DNA from: an uncultured Pelosinus sp.
GTDB taxonomy: Bacteria; Bacillota; Negativicutes; UMGS1260
NCBI GenBank assembly: GCA_900550105.1
Contig: URQW01000029.1
Coordinates: 1-34,291, forward strand
DNA: 34,291 nucleotides
Reading direction: 5' to 3'
Positions 7,595 to 15,895 of this stretch are shown one piece after another. The translations under genes were made by a program, and so were the position numbers. Position 1 is the first letter of the stretch, and each line of letters starts with the position of its first letter. The notes below the pieces were generated by a model. It made no database searches, was not told the origin of the DNA, and saw only the letters and a list, made by a program, of their open reading frames with translations.

Positions 7595-9205
7595 ATGCTA
7601 ACAGCGTTTAACTATATTCGTGATATTAATGTAAAGTATAAATTATCTACTGAAATGATCGAGGAACAGATGAATGCATATACAACGCAGCAAGTAGCTA
7701 TTCCTGTTATTGGAAAATTTAGTGCTGGGAAAACGGCAATTATCAATACTTTGTTGGGATATCGGAAAAAGTTACTGCGTGAAGATATTAATCCGGAAAC
7801 GGCAGTGCCAACAGAGATTTATTATAAAGAAGATATGGATGAAGTCGTAGTAAGATCTGATAATAGTGAGCGGATTATCTCGATTGAAGAATATATGGAC
7901 AGTGTTTTTGATTTTGAACAAATTAATTCAATTGCACTGAGACTTGATAACCGTTTTTTAGCATCTGTTAAAGATGTAATGCTTGTAGATATGCCTGGAT
8001 TTGATTCTGGATACGAGGTTCATAATAAAGCGATTGATGAGTATCTTCCTAAGAGTCTTGTCTATTTAATTGCTTTTTCAGCGGAAGAGATGACATTGAA
8101 ATATAATATGGTCAGTATTTTAAAGGAGCTTACTCTAAATGATATGCCGATCTGTATTGTTATTACGAAGTCTGATAAGGTAACAAGTGAAATTTTAGAA
8201 GGAAATCTTATAAAGCTGCGAGCTGACATAGAAAAACATCTTGGAAAAAAAGAGATCCGCATTTGTATTACAAGCAGTAAAGATGGAGAAGTGAACGAGT
8301 TATTAGAGTTTCTAAAAGCTGTGCAAGCTAATGCGCAGGCGATTATTAATAAAAAATATAAGCAAATTATTAATCAATTGGTAAGCGAAACGGAAACTTT
8401 TATTCAGACGTTAGTGCAGAATCAGGGGCTGACAATGTCTGAACTCTATGAGCAGGAAGAAGCGTTGCAAAAAGAGCTAGAGGAATTGCAAAAAAGTTTA
8501 TCAGCTCAATCTGACTCATTTAGTCGTACAATACCAACTTGTGTGAGAGAAATTGAAGCGGATTTGCTTCAAGCATTGCAAAGAGAAGAAGCGAGCTTAG
8601 TTGCTATGTTAATGAATGAGCAAGATATTAGTGAGCGAATTAATATTATATTGAGAGCTGCTGTAACTCAAAGTGTTAAACAACGTTTTCTTCCTAAAGT
8701 GCAGCGGTATGTTGAGGATATTACGTCACGGCTTAATACGTTGGTTTTAGCAGATTTGAATTTAACGGCTGGGCAATTAAATATTGATACGAATACAATA
8801 ACCTCTAAAGTGGTTAATACAGCTGTGGCGGCAATTGGTGTAGTTATTCTTGGGCCTATTTTAGCATTGATTGGTGGCGTAATTGCATGGTTCGTTAGTA
8901 ATAAGAAAAAAGAGGCAGCAAGGCAGGCTCAAAAAGCACAAATATCTCAAAAGCTCCAGACCGATGTTTTTCCACGTGTCATTCAGCAAATTATGACTCA
9001 GCTAGAAATCGAGTTGATGCGGCATGCAAACGAAATTAATACGCAGATTTCAGAGGAATTAAATAGTCGATATATGACTATTTCACAGGCGTTAAAAGAA
9101 GTCACTTCCCAAAGAGAAACCAAAGAAGGAGAAAAGAAACGTTTTTTACTTGATGCACAGGCTGACTTAGAAGAACTGCGAGGGATTAAATATGAGTGCA
9201 ACTGA
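7595..9205 (+). CDS. Dynamin-like GTPase 1, with hydrophobic membrane segment
   Basis: A 536-aa bacterial dynamin-like protein (Dynamin_N family). G1 is GKFSAGKT (40-47), the switch-I region reads ETAVPTEIYY, G3 is DMPG (132-135) and G4 is TKSD (191-194). After the GTPase domain comes a coiled coil (YEQEEALQKELEELQKSL) and then a strongly hydrophobic stretch at about 407-437 (VVILGPILALIGGVIAWF), followed by lysines, which suggests a membrane-inserted paddle or hairpin. The family uses GTP hydrolysis to assemble on and remodel or tether membranes. AGGAGG lies 12 nt upstream. The gene overlaps the next dynamin-like gene by 14 bp, the paired arrangement typical of bacterial dynamins that form hetero-oligomers. 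Confidence 0.85.
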   Translation: MLTAFNYIRDINVKYKLSTEMIEEQMNAYTTQQVAIPVIGKFSAGKTAIINTLLGYRKKLLREDINPETAVPTEIYYKEDMDEVVVRSDNSERIISIEEYMDSVFDFEQINSIALRLDNRFLASVKDVMLVDMPGFDSGYEVHNKAIDEYLPKSLVYLIAFSAEEMTLKYNMVSILKELTLNDMPICIVITKSDKVTSEILEGNLIKLRADIEKHLGKKEIRICITSSKDGEVNELLEFLKAVQANAQAIINKKYKQIINQLVSETETFIQTLVQNQGLTMSELYEQEEALQKELEELQKSLSAQSDSFSRTIPTCVREIEADLLQALQREEASLVAMLMNEQDISERINIILRAAVTQSVKQRFLPKVQRYVEDITSRLNTLVLADLNLTAGQLNIDTNTITSKVVNTAVAAIGVVILGPILALIGGVIAWFVSNKKKEAARQAQKAQISQKLQTDVFPRVIQQIMTQLEIELMRHANEINTQISEELNSRYMTISQALKEVTSQRETKEGEKKRFLLDAQADLEELRGIKYECN

Positions 9206-10754
9206 ACAAAACGAAAAAGTAGTAGATAATTTTGAACTTCTGCGTAATATAATTCGTCCTGCCTCAACAATCAAGACAAAAGCAGATCTGAGCAAAATAG
9301 AAAGCTTAATTAATAAAAATATAGGTGATGTTGTTAAGGATAATGCACCACCAGATTTTCATCTACTATATGCTGATTTTAAGGCTGAATATGAAAAGTT
9401 TAAAGATTTCATTCTTTATGATCAACTTATCGGAAAAAATATTGTTGCACTGGGAGGGGGATTTTCCAGCGGTAAATCAAGTTTTCTAAATGCCGTTATG
9501 GGTAAACCTGTTTTACCGGCAGGAATTGATCCTTCTACTTCAGTTCCTACTTATATTGTTGAGGGTGAAAAACATTATTTGAGTGGCATAAACGTATTTG
9601 ATGCTAAATTTGAAATCGCTGATGTTTTGATGATAAGAAAGATAGCTCATGGGTTTGGGAAAGTGAAACAGAATCAATCTGACGGGGCAACTGATGTTGT
9701 TACTCTTGGACATATTGTAGAAAGTCTATTTTTTTCAACGCCGCTGCACCAGTATACTAATCTGGCTTTTCTTGATACGCCAGGTTACTCTAAGCCCGAT
9801 ACTTCGACTTATTCGGCAAAAACCGATGAGCAAATTGCCCGGAGACAATTAAATACGGCAAATTATATCTTATGGTTTGTTAAAGCAGATGCCGGGACGA
9901 TAACAGAAGATGACATCAAATTTATTAAGACACTCAATGAAACGATTCCTAAGCTCATTATTCTTAGCAAAGCCGACGATAAACCCGAAGAAGATTTGCA
10001 GGCTATTTCAGACAAGATTAAATCAACACTGGATATGAAAGGAATTTCCTATGTTGATGTTTTAGCTTATTCTTCTAAACATCCAAACTTGTATAGTGCG
10101 GCAAGTATAAAAAAATGTTTTGAAGAATGGGATGTAACTACTGATAAAAACAATTTTGCGGTTAACTTTAAAAAGTTGTTCATAAAATGCCTCGAATATT
10201 ATGAAGAAAAAATCGAGTTTGAAAGTAAACGAATAAAAAGCCTTAATAAGGCACTTACTTTATCGGATGATAGTGAGATTAACGATAGTTTGAATTTTGT
10301 TATCAAGAGTGGCAAAGCTTATTTATCGCAACTAGAAACCATTTTTAAAAAACTTACAAATTTGCAAACTGAGTTTTTTGCGGAAATCAAAATTATTGGT
10401 GATATTGTCGGGATTGATATGCCAGAGCCGACAGAACTATCACTTATTGTCGATAAAGCGAAAAACCCATTGGTCGTTTTACAGGAATATATGAAGAAGA
10501 AAGGGATTTACTTAAAACAAAATTATCAGGACATGCTTGCCGATAATTTCGAAAATGTGGTCCCTATCATCAATAAAAGAGCAGGTGGCAGTGACTACAA
10601 AAAAAGCTTGATGGAAGTCTTAGAAACCTTAGATGCTACAAAACCTTGTTTTCTTATGGGGAAAGAAGCTGGTGGCAAGGACTATCAAGACGAAGTGCTA
10701 AAAATCATTAAAACTTTGGACCTAGTTAAGGAAAATAACATGAAGGTCAAATAA
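9192..10754 (+). CDS. Dynamin-like GTPase 2 (no membrane segment)
   Basis: A 520-aa P-loop GTPase of the dynamin superfamily. G1 is GGFSSGKS (89-96), G3 DTPG (195-198) and G4 SKAD (259-262). It has an N-terminal helical extension of about 85 residues before the GTPase domain, and its C-terminal 170 residues are helical with no obvious transmembrane stretch. It therefore probably acts as the soluble partner of GTPase 1, as seen for other paired bacterial dynamins; that is inference from position and from the 14-bp overlap. The start ATG has a GAGGG site 7 nt upstream, inside the upstream gene. The C-terminus repeats the motif GGsDYKKSLMEVLETLDATKP / GGKDYQDEVLKIIKTLDLVK, a short internal duplication. 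Confidence 0.8.
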   Translation: MSATEQNEKVVDNFELLRNIIRPASTIKTKADLSKIESLINKNIGDVVKDNAPPDFHLLYADFKAEYEKFKDFILYDQLIGKNIVALGGGFSSGKSSFLNAVMGKPVLPAGIDPSTSVPTYIVEGEKHYLSGINVFDAKFEIADVLMIRKIAHGFGKVKQNQSDGATDVVTLGHIVESLFFSTPLHQYTNLAFLDTPGYSKPDTSTYSAKTDEQIARRQLNTANYILWFVKADAGTITEDDIKFIKTLNETIPKLIILSKADDKPEEDLQAISDKIKSTLDMKGISYVDVLAYSSKHPNLYSAASIKKCFEEWDVTTDKNNFAVNFKKLFIKCLEYYEEKIEFESKRIKSLNKALTLSDDSEINDSLNFVIKSGKAYLSQLETIFKKLTNLQTEFFAEIKIIGDIVGIDMPEPTELSLIVDKAKNPLVVLQEYMKKKGIYLKQNYQDMLADNFENVVPIINKRAGGSDYKKSLMEVLETLDATKPCFLMGKEAGGKDYQDEVLKIIKTLDLVKENNMKVK

Positions 10755-10790
10755 GTCGATACAAAGACTAAAGGTTTGCGAGGGGAAAGT

Positions 10791-12287
10791 ATGAAGACAA
10801 TTAGTGAAATGCAACTGTTAATAAAAGAGGCATATGCAAAGCTGGATGAACTATCAAAAAATCTTTCAGAATACAATGTTTCCTCAGATACTCACATCAC
10901 TATCGACTTTGAAAAACTGAAAGTAATTGGTAAGCGTAACCCGATAGAGGGGCATGCGCTAAAAAGAGCTGATCCGTTAACTAAAAAGAGCTACATTACT
11001 TTATTGATTGCGTTAGTTTATTTAGCTGCGAAAAATCAGGAAAAAGGTTGGCTGTTAATTCAAAGAATTGCTTGTGGTGCCAAGGAAGAACATGACTTTT
11101 CTGCTTTGTCAGCTGATGCGTTAATTTTAACTGAAAAACAACTAGATAATTTTACTGAAAGCATTGTTTCTGAAAATTTACGAACAGCATTTGTTTTGGA
11201 TTGCATGCTGGTATATTTAAGCTGTGAACATGAAAACTCTAATATGATTGAGTTTATTTCAGCATTGATGGAATTGGTAAAATGTACAGAAGCTGAAGCA
11301 AAAGAATGTACAAGAATTGCAAAAAGCATTGCCACACAAAATGAAATCGCATTCTTTGAACAGTGTTTCAAAAATATGTCTGTTAACTTAATTGAAAGCA
11401 TATGTTATATTATGCCCACTAAGGCTACGGTAGTAAGAAGTATTGAGGAAGCTATGATGATCACGAGTGGACATGTGATCATTTTTAATGCTGTTATTAA
11501 GAATTTAAAGACACCTATAAATTTGGATAAATTTTCTGCAGAAACGATAGAGTTTTTGTATTGCAAATTTGAGAATATTGTTGGAATACAATCAAAGACA
11601 AGAAAAGTAATTTTTAAAAATGCGATTTTTAGTAACAACAGTGTGAATTTAATAGATGATAATGATGATAATTATGAACAAGAATTTAATGAATCTTTTA
11701 TTACATCAGGAGACATCAAAAAATCATTTATAGATATTCGAAATTGCGAATTTTTAAAGTGTGAGTTTGAAAACTGTACTACTATATCGAAACAATTCAT
11801 TTTTATACAAAATGGCAGTATGAATAATTGTTTTTTTAGGGGGGGGACGATTGTAGATTCTTCTCCTGAAAATCATTTAATTGAATTAATTAACGGAAAT
11901 ATAGAGAAGTGTAAATTCGAGCAATGTTCTATCAAAACAGATCATAAAAATAGTAGGATGACCACAACAAGTAGTCTTGTCAAATTGACACAAGGTAGTA
12001 TCAGAAATACTAAGTTCATTGACTGCAGGATTGATGGAGAATCAGGATATGGGCGGTATGGGACTTTCAATTTATATATTCTCTTTTTAAAAAATTCCAA
12101 TGCGAAAAATTGCGAGTTTTCAAACTGCTCGTGTGACTCAAGCCAGTCTGATAATAGTATAACTAGAAAAAATTATATGATTGCGCTCCAGAATTCAAAA
12201 CAAACAGACAATAGCTTTGTAAAATGTTTTATGGAGCAATATGCGGGCTGGTCTACAGAAAATAATCCAATTGGAACGATTGAATAA
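10791..12287 (+). CDS. Helical N-domain (TerB-like?) plus beta-helix C-domain protein A
   Basis: A 498-aa protein with two parts. Residues 1 to about 190 are helical and contain the block IGKRNPIEGH followed by KSYITLLIALVYLAAKNQEKG and LDCMLVYLSC; the helix pattern recalls the TerB fold, tentatively. Residues about 220-490 are built of short strand-turn repeats rich in N, C and F (NCEFLKCEFENC, NCFFRGG, KCKFEQCS, NTKFIDCR, NCEFSNCS), the look of a right-handed beta-helix or degenerate pentapeptide-repeat fold. The start is ATG 10791 with AGGGGAA 5 nt upstream. It is paralogous to the next gene over the N-domain only. The function is unknown; a repeat surface suggests binding a protein or nucleic-acid partner. 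Confidence 0.7.
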   Translation: MKTISEMQLLIKEAYAKLDELSKNLSEYNVSSDTHITIDFEKLKVIGKRNPIEGHALKRADPLTKKSYITLLIALVYLAAKNQEKGWLLIQRIACGAKEEHDFSALSADALILTEKQLDNFTESIVSENLRTAFVLDCMLVYLSCEHENSNMIEFISALMELVKCTEAEAKECTRIAKSIATQNEIAFFEQCFKNMSVNLIESICYIMPTKATVVRSIEEAMMITSGHVIIFNAVIKNLKTPINLDKFSAETIEFLYCKFENIVGIQSKTRKVIFKNAIFSNNSVNLIDDNDDNYEQEFNESFITSGDIKKSFIDIRNCEFLKCEFENCTTISKQFIFIQNGSMNNCFFRGGTIVDSSPENHLIELINGNIEKCKFEQCSIKTDHKNSRMTTTSSLVKLTQGSIRNTKFIDCRIDGESGYGRYGTFNLYILFLKNSNAKNCEFSNCSCDSSQSDNSITRKNYMIALQNSKQTDNSFVKCFMEQYAGWSTENNPIGTIE

Positions 12288-12315
12288 TATAATTTCACTG
12301 GAGAGGAATGGTAAA

Positions 12316-13623
12316 TTGAAAACAATCACTGAGATGCAAACTCAAATAAAAGAAATGTCAACACAATTGAATTCTTTTGCGCATGAGCTTGCTGAGTATA
12401 ACGGGGCAGTAAAGCAAGAAATGTCTATTGATTTCAAGCAAATAAAAGCCATTGGCAGACGAAACCCGATCGAAGGGCACAGTTTGATAACGGCAGACGC
12501 TGATGTGAAAAAGAAGTATATAACAATGCTGATTGCTGTGGCGTATACTGCAACAGAAAATCAGGAAAATGCTTGGTTATTTATTCAGAGGATTGCAACA
12601 GGAGCTAAACTTGACGAAGAATTAATGGATTTGAGCGTTGATGCTGTCAATCTTACTGAAGCACAAATTGATGAATTTACTGAAGTGATTGATGGAGTCA
12701 AATTGAATAATATTTTTGCCTTGGATGCGATGCTTGTTTATCTCAGCTGCGAGCAGGTCTGCGAGACGATGCTGGAGTTTTTGGCAGCTTTATTTGAATT
12801 GCTTAAGTGTGGCAAACAGGAGCTACAGGATTTATCAGAGCTGGCAAAAATTATAGCAGAACAAAGTCCTGAAAAATATGTTAATTTTCTTTCTGAAAGA
12901 ATAGGTATTGATTTTTCAAGGTATAGTTTTTATGTAAAATTATTTTATTCGGACATACAGTTTATTAATTCAAACTGTTGTTATGTTTCGGGAAAAGGGA
13001 AAAAGAGTTTAACATACCAGGAAATTGAAGTCGTTAGGATGTGTAATTCGCAACAAGTTATTGTTGAAGATGTAGTCATTAGTTTAAAAGACACTCTTAA
13101 GTTTGAAAGTAGGGATTCTGTTGTTTTTAAAAACTGCACATTTACAGCAAGCAACTATAATCTTTTGTTTAATTTATGCAACTGCGTGGAGTTTAACAAT
13201 TGCTCATTTAACGAAATGTCAAATCGAGTTGTCGTTTTGGGAAAGGTCAATAATTTTAAAGTAATAAATAGTAGTTTTCTTAAATGTGGATTTAAAGGAG
13301 ATTCAGAAGCTAATGACTTTGAATTTGATATCGGAGGCGTTTTTCAATTAATTAATAATGTTAAAGCTATTGAAATAACTGGTTCTGTATTTAGTCTATG
13401 TTATATAAAATCGAATAACGGGGTATCTGGATGTATTATGGGTTCTAAAGATTTTCAAGAAGTTGATCTGTTGAAGCTTTCTGATTGTGAGTTTTTAGAT
13501 TGTGAAATGCTTGGTTTATCATCATGCTCGGTGAGTTTATTTGAGAATATAAGAAGTATTAAAAAGTCAATTGAGAATAACAAGATAACTGGCAAAGGGG
13601 TTATAGAAAAACGTTTTCTTTAA
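12316..13623 (+). CDS. Helical N-domain (TerB-like?) plus beta-helix C-domain protein B
   Basis: A 435-aa paralogue of the preceding gene product. I chose the TTG at 12316 because the protein then aligns from residue 2 with its neighbour (KTITEMQ against KTISEMQ), the genes no longer overlap, and GGAGAGG lies about 9 nt upstream. By hand alignment about half of the first 180 residues are identical with no gap, including IGRRNPIEGH, KYITMLIA, FIQRIATGAK and LDAMLVYLSCE. The C-terminal 230 residues form another beta-helix-like region (FKNCTFTASN, FNNCSFNEMS, INSSFLKCGF, LSDCEFLDCE) that does not align with protein A. Conserved scaffold plus diverged repeat region suggests the two recognise different partners. 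The function is unknown. Confidence 0.7.
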   Translation: MKTITEMQTQIKEMSTQLNSFAHELAEYNGAVKQEMSIDFKQIKAIGRRNPIEGHSLITADADVKKKYITMLIAVAYTATENQENAWLFIQRIATGAKLDEELMDLSVDAVNLTEAQIDEFTEVIDGVKLNNIFALDAMLVYLSCEQVCETMLEFLAALFELLKCGKQELQDLSELAKIIAEQSPEKYVNFLSERIGIDFSRYSFYVKLFYSDIQFINSNCCYVSGKGKKSLTYQEIEVVRMCNSQQVIVEDVVISLKDTLKFESRDSVVFKNCTFTASNYNLLFNLCNCVEFNNCSFNEMSNRVVVLGKVNNFKVINSSFLKCGFKGDSEANDFEFDIGGVFQLINNVKAIEITGSVFSLCYIKSNNGVSGCIMGSKDFQEVDLLKLSDCEFLDCEMLGLSSCSVSLFENIRSIKKSIENNKITGKGVIEKRFL

Positions 13624-13702
13624 TCGCAGACAGTAAGTGAAAGACTGGTTGATCATACAAAATTATTTAAAGCAGGAAGTTAACTTGTAAGGAGCTAATA
13701 AT

Positions 13703-15877
13703 ATGAAAATCTTTCATACAACACAAAGCCAGTCGGCTTTTCAGAATCATATCTCATCTATAGATACAATTCTTTCTAATCTTACACCTGTTGGTGATGC
13801 AAGTGATCTTCGGCAGCTTGAACAGTTAAAAGCCAATTTTATCCGAAAGATAGAAGAATTTTTTAGGGAAGAGCGGAAGCTGAATATTGGTGTCATTGGT
13901 CAGGTTAAGGCAGGGAAATCTTCTTTTTTAAACAGTCTGCTTTTTAATGGGCAGACTGTTTTGCCAAAAGCCTCTACACCTAAAACCGCAACGCTTACGA
14001 AAATCGAATATTCGCCTGTTAATAAAATTGAAATTGAATATTATTCGCTGGATGAGTGGGATGTGTTAGAAGACAATGCAGCTATCGACTTAGAGGATGA
14101 GATGTATGTGGCTTCACGTGAACTTGTGAAAATGGCTCAGCAATCAGGAATTGATTTTCGCCAGCAGTTAGCAAAAGGCAAGGAAGTCATTAAGTTTGCT
14201 TCAAATGAAGAGTTGTTAGGCAAACTGAATGATTATGTGGGAGAAAACGGAAAGTACACTTCCTTAGTTAAAGCAGTTACACTCTGCCTTGATAAAGAAG
14301 AACTAAAAGAAATTTCAATTGTTGACACGCCCGGACTGAATGACCCCATTGTCTCTCGGACGATTCGTACAAAAGAATTTATTGAAGTTTGTGACGTTGT
14401 CTTTTTTCTTAGTCAAGCTGGCAGTTTCTTGGATAGTAGCGACTGGATGCTACTGTCTTCACAGTTACCACAAAAAGGAGCAAAGCAGTTAGTTTTAATT
14501 GCCAGTAAGTATGACAGTGCGTTGCGTGATGTTCTTCGTCATAAGGATGATGATGGAGATCCATTTGACAGTCTTGATGATGATAATGAAGCAGATACTG
14601 TTTCCAGAGCGAGAGAATTGGTTGCTGAAAAACTCAGAGAACGTGCACGCGAGCAGGTTCGTCTATTTGTTGCGGATTTAAAAAGGCGTGAAGCTGCTGA
14701 TGAGCTTATTACTGTTATTTCCGGGTGTAAAAACCCGTTGCTTCTTTCTTCTATGGCCTATAACATGTCAAATAAATCAGTTACGGAATATGATAGGGAA
14801 GAACTCAATGTATATCAGGCCTTACAGTCTTTCTCAGACGATATTGACGAAGACATAAAGCTGATTGGTGACTTTAGCGAAATTAAGCAGGCTTTTCAGG
14901 CTGCTGTTGCCCAAAAGGAAGCACTACTTACACAGAAAGCGACTGCTTTTGTGCCGAACTCCTTGGAAGAGTTACGCGGTGTACTGGGAGCTATTCGGGA
15001 GCGAGAGCAAAAACGTCTTGCGATTATTACAAATTCAGATATGGAACAAGTCGCTGTTCAGAAGAAGGCTATTGAAAGCCAGATCCATGCCATTAAATCA
15101 GAAATTATTAGTGTAGTTGGTGAGGTATCGGTAAGCCTAGAGACAAAGAAAAGTTCTGAAATTCTTGAATTACGCAGAGTAAGTACGGAATATTCCCATA
15201 TTAATGATAAAACAGGCACAAGAACGAAAACTGGAAGTTATTCCGTGTCCACTTCACAATGGTACAACCCTTTTTCGTGGGGAAGCTCTCGCACGGAATA
15301 TTATACGTATCAGGAGACATATACCTACTTAGATGTTTCGGATGCACTTGATAATATTCATCGTTTTTCCAATGATATCGTGAATCGATTAGAAGCTGTT
15401 TTTTCAGAAACTGCCAATGTTACGGCGATGAAAAGAAAGATGCTTAATGTCGTTGTAAATAATTTTGATACGGCTAAGGATAATTATGATGCTGCATTTT
15501 TTAAGCTGCTGACAGAGAAAACGTTGAATCAGATTGAATTTCCTATCTTTAAGTTTGATTTTAGTGAGAAACAAAATGCCATTTCTGCAAAGTTTAGTGG
15601 TGAAATCACAGCTAGTCAGGAGAAAACAAGCTTGAATCAAATGCTGTCTCAAACAGTTAGTAAAATTTTTGATGAAATGGCGTCAAGTGTTGAAAGTGAA
15701 ATCCACTCATTTAAAAGTAAATTAGAGAGTGTTTCCGATATTTTATTATGTGAATTACTAAAAAATATTGAAGAAGAGTTTGAAGAAATTTGTAACCAAT
15801 TTGCCGATAAGGAAAATCAAATGCAACGAATTAATAAGTATATTGCTTGTCTGACAGAAGAGCTAAAAAAGCTATAA
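13703..15877 (+). CDS. Dynamin-like GTPase 3
   Basis: A 724-aa dynamin-superfamily protein. G1 is GQVKAGKS (66-73), G3 DTPG (208-211) and G4 SKYD (268-271). A long charged insertion (about residues 275-325, rich in D, E and R) follows G4. The C-terminal half is coiled coil, broken at about 505-540 by a Ser/Tyr/Trp-rich segment with WYNPFSW (520-526), probably the tip of the stalk that contacts a membrane or partner. AAGGAGC lies 8 nt before the ATG. It starts 79 bp after the beta-helix gene and ends 18 bp before the HerA gene, so it bridges the two halves of the operon. Confidence 0.85.
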   Translation: MKIFHTTQSQSAFQNHISSIDTILSNLTPVGDASDLRQLEQLKANFIRKIEEFFREERKLNIGVIGQVKAGKSSFLNSLLFNGQTVLPKASTPKTATLTKIEYSPVNKIEIEYYSLDEWDVLEDNAAIDLEDEMYVASRELVKMAQQSGIDFRQQLAKGKEVIKFASNEELLGKLNDYVGENGKYTSLVKAVTLCLDKEELKEISIVDTPGLNDPIVSRTIRTKEFIEVCDVVFFLSQAGSFLDSSDWMLLSSQLPQKGAKQLVLIASKYDSALRDVLRHKDDDGDPFDSLDDDNEADTVSRARELVAEKLRERAREQVRLFVADLKRREAADELITVISGCKNPLLLSSMAYNMSNKSVTEYDREELNVYQALQSFSDDIDEDIKLIGDFSEIKQAFQAAVAQKEALLTQKATAFVPNSLEELRGVLGAIREREQKRLAIITNSDMEQVAVQKKAIESQIHAIKSEIISVVGEVSVSLETKKSSEILELRRVSTEYSHINDKTGTRTKTGSYSVSTSQWYNPFSWGSSRTEYYTYQETYTYLDVSDALDNIHRFSNDIVNRLEAVFSETANVTAMKRKMLNVVVNNFDTAKDNYDAAFFKLLTEKTLNQIEFPIFKFDFSEKQNAISAKFSGEITASQEKTSLNQMLSQTVSKIFDEMASSVESEIHSFKSKLESVSDILLCELLKNIEEEFEEICNQFADKENQMQRINKYIACLTEELKKL

Positions 15878-15895
15878 AATCGCGAGGTGTTTTGA

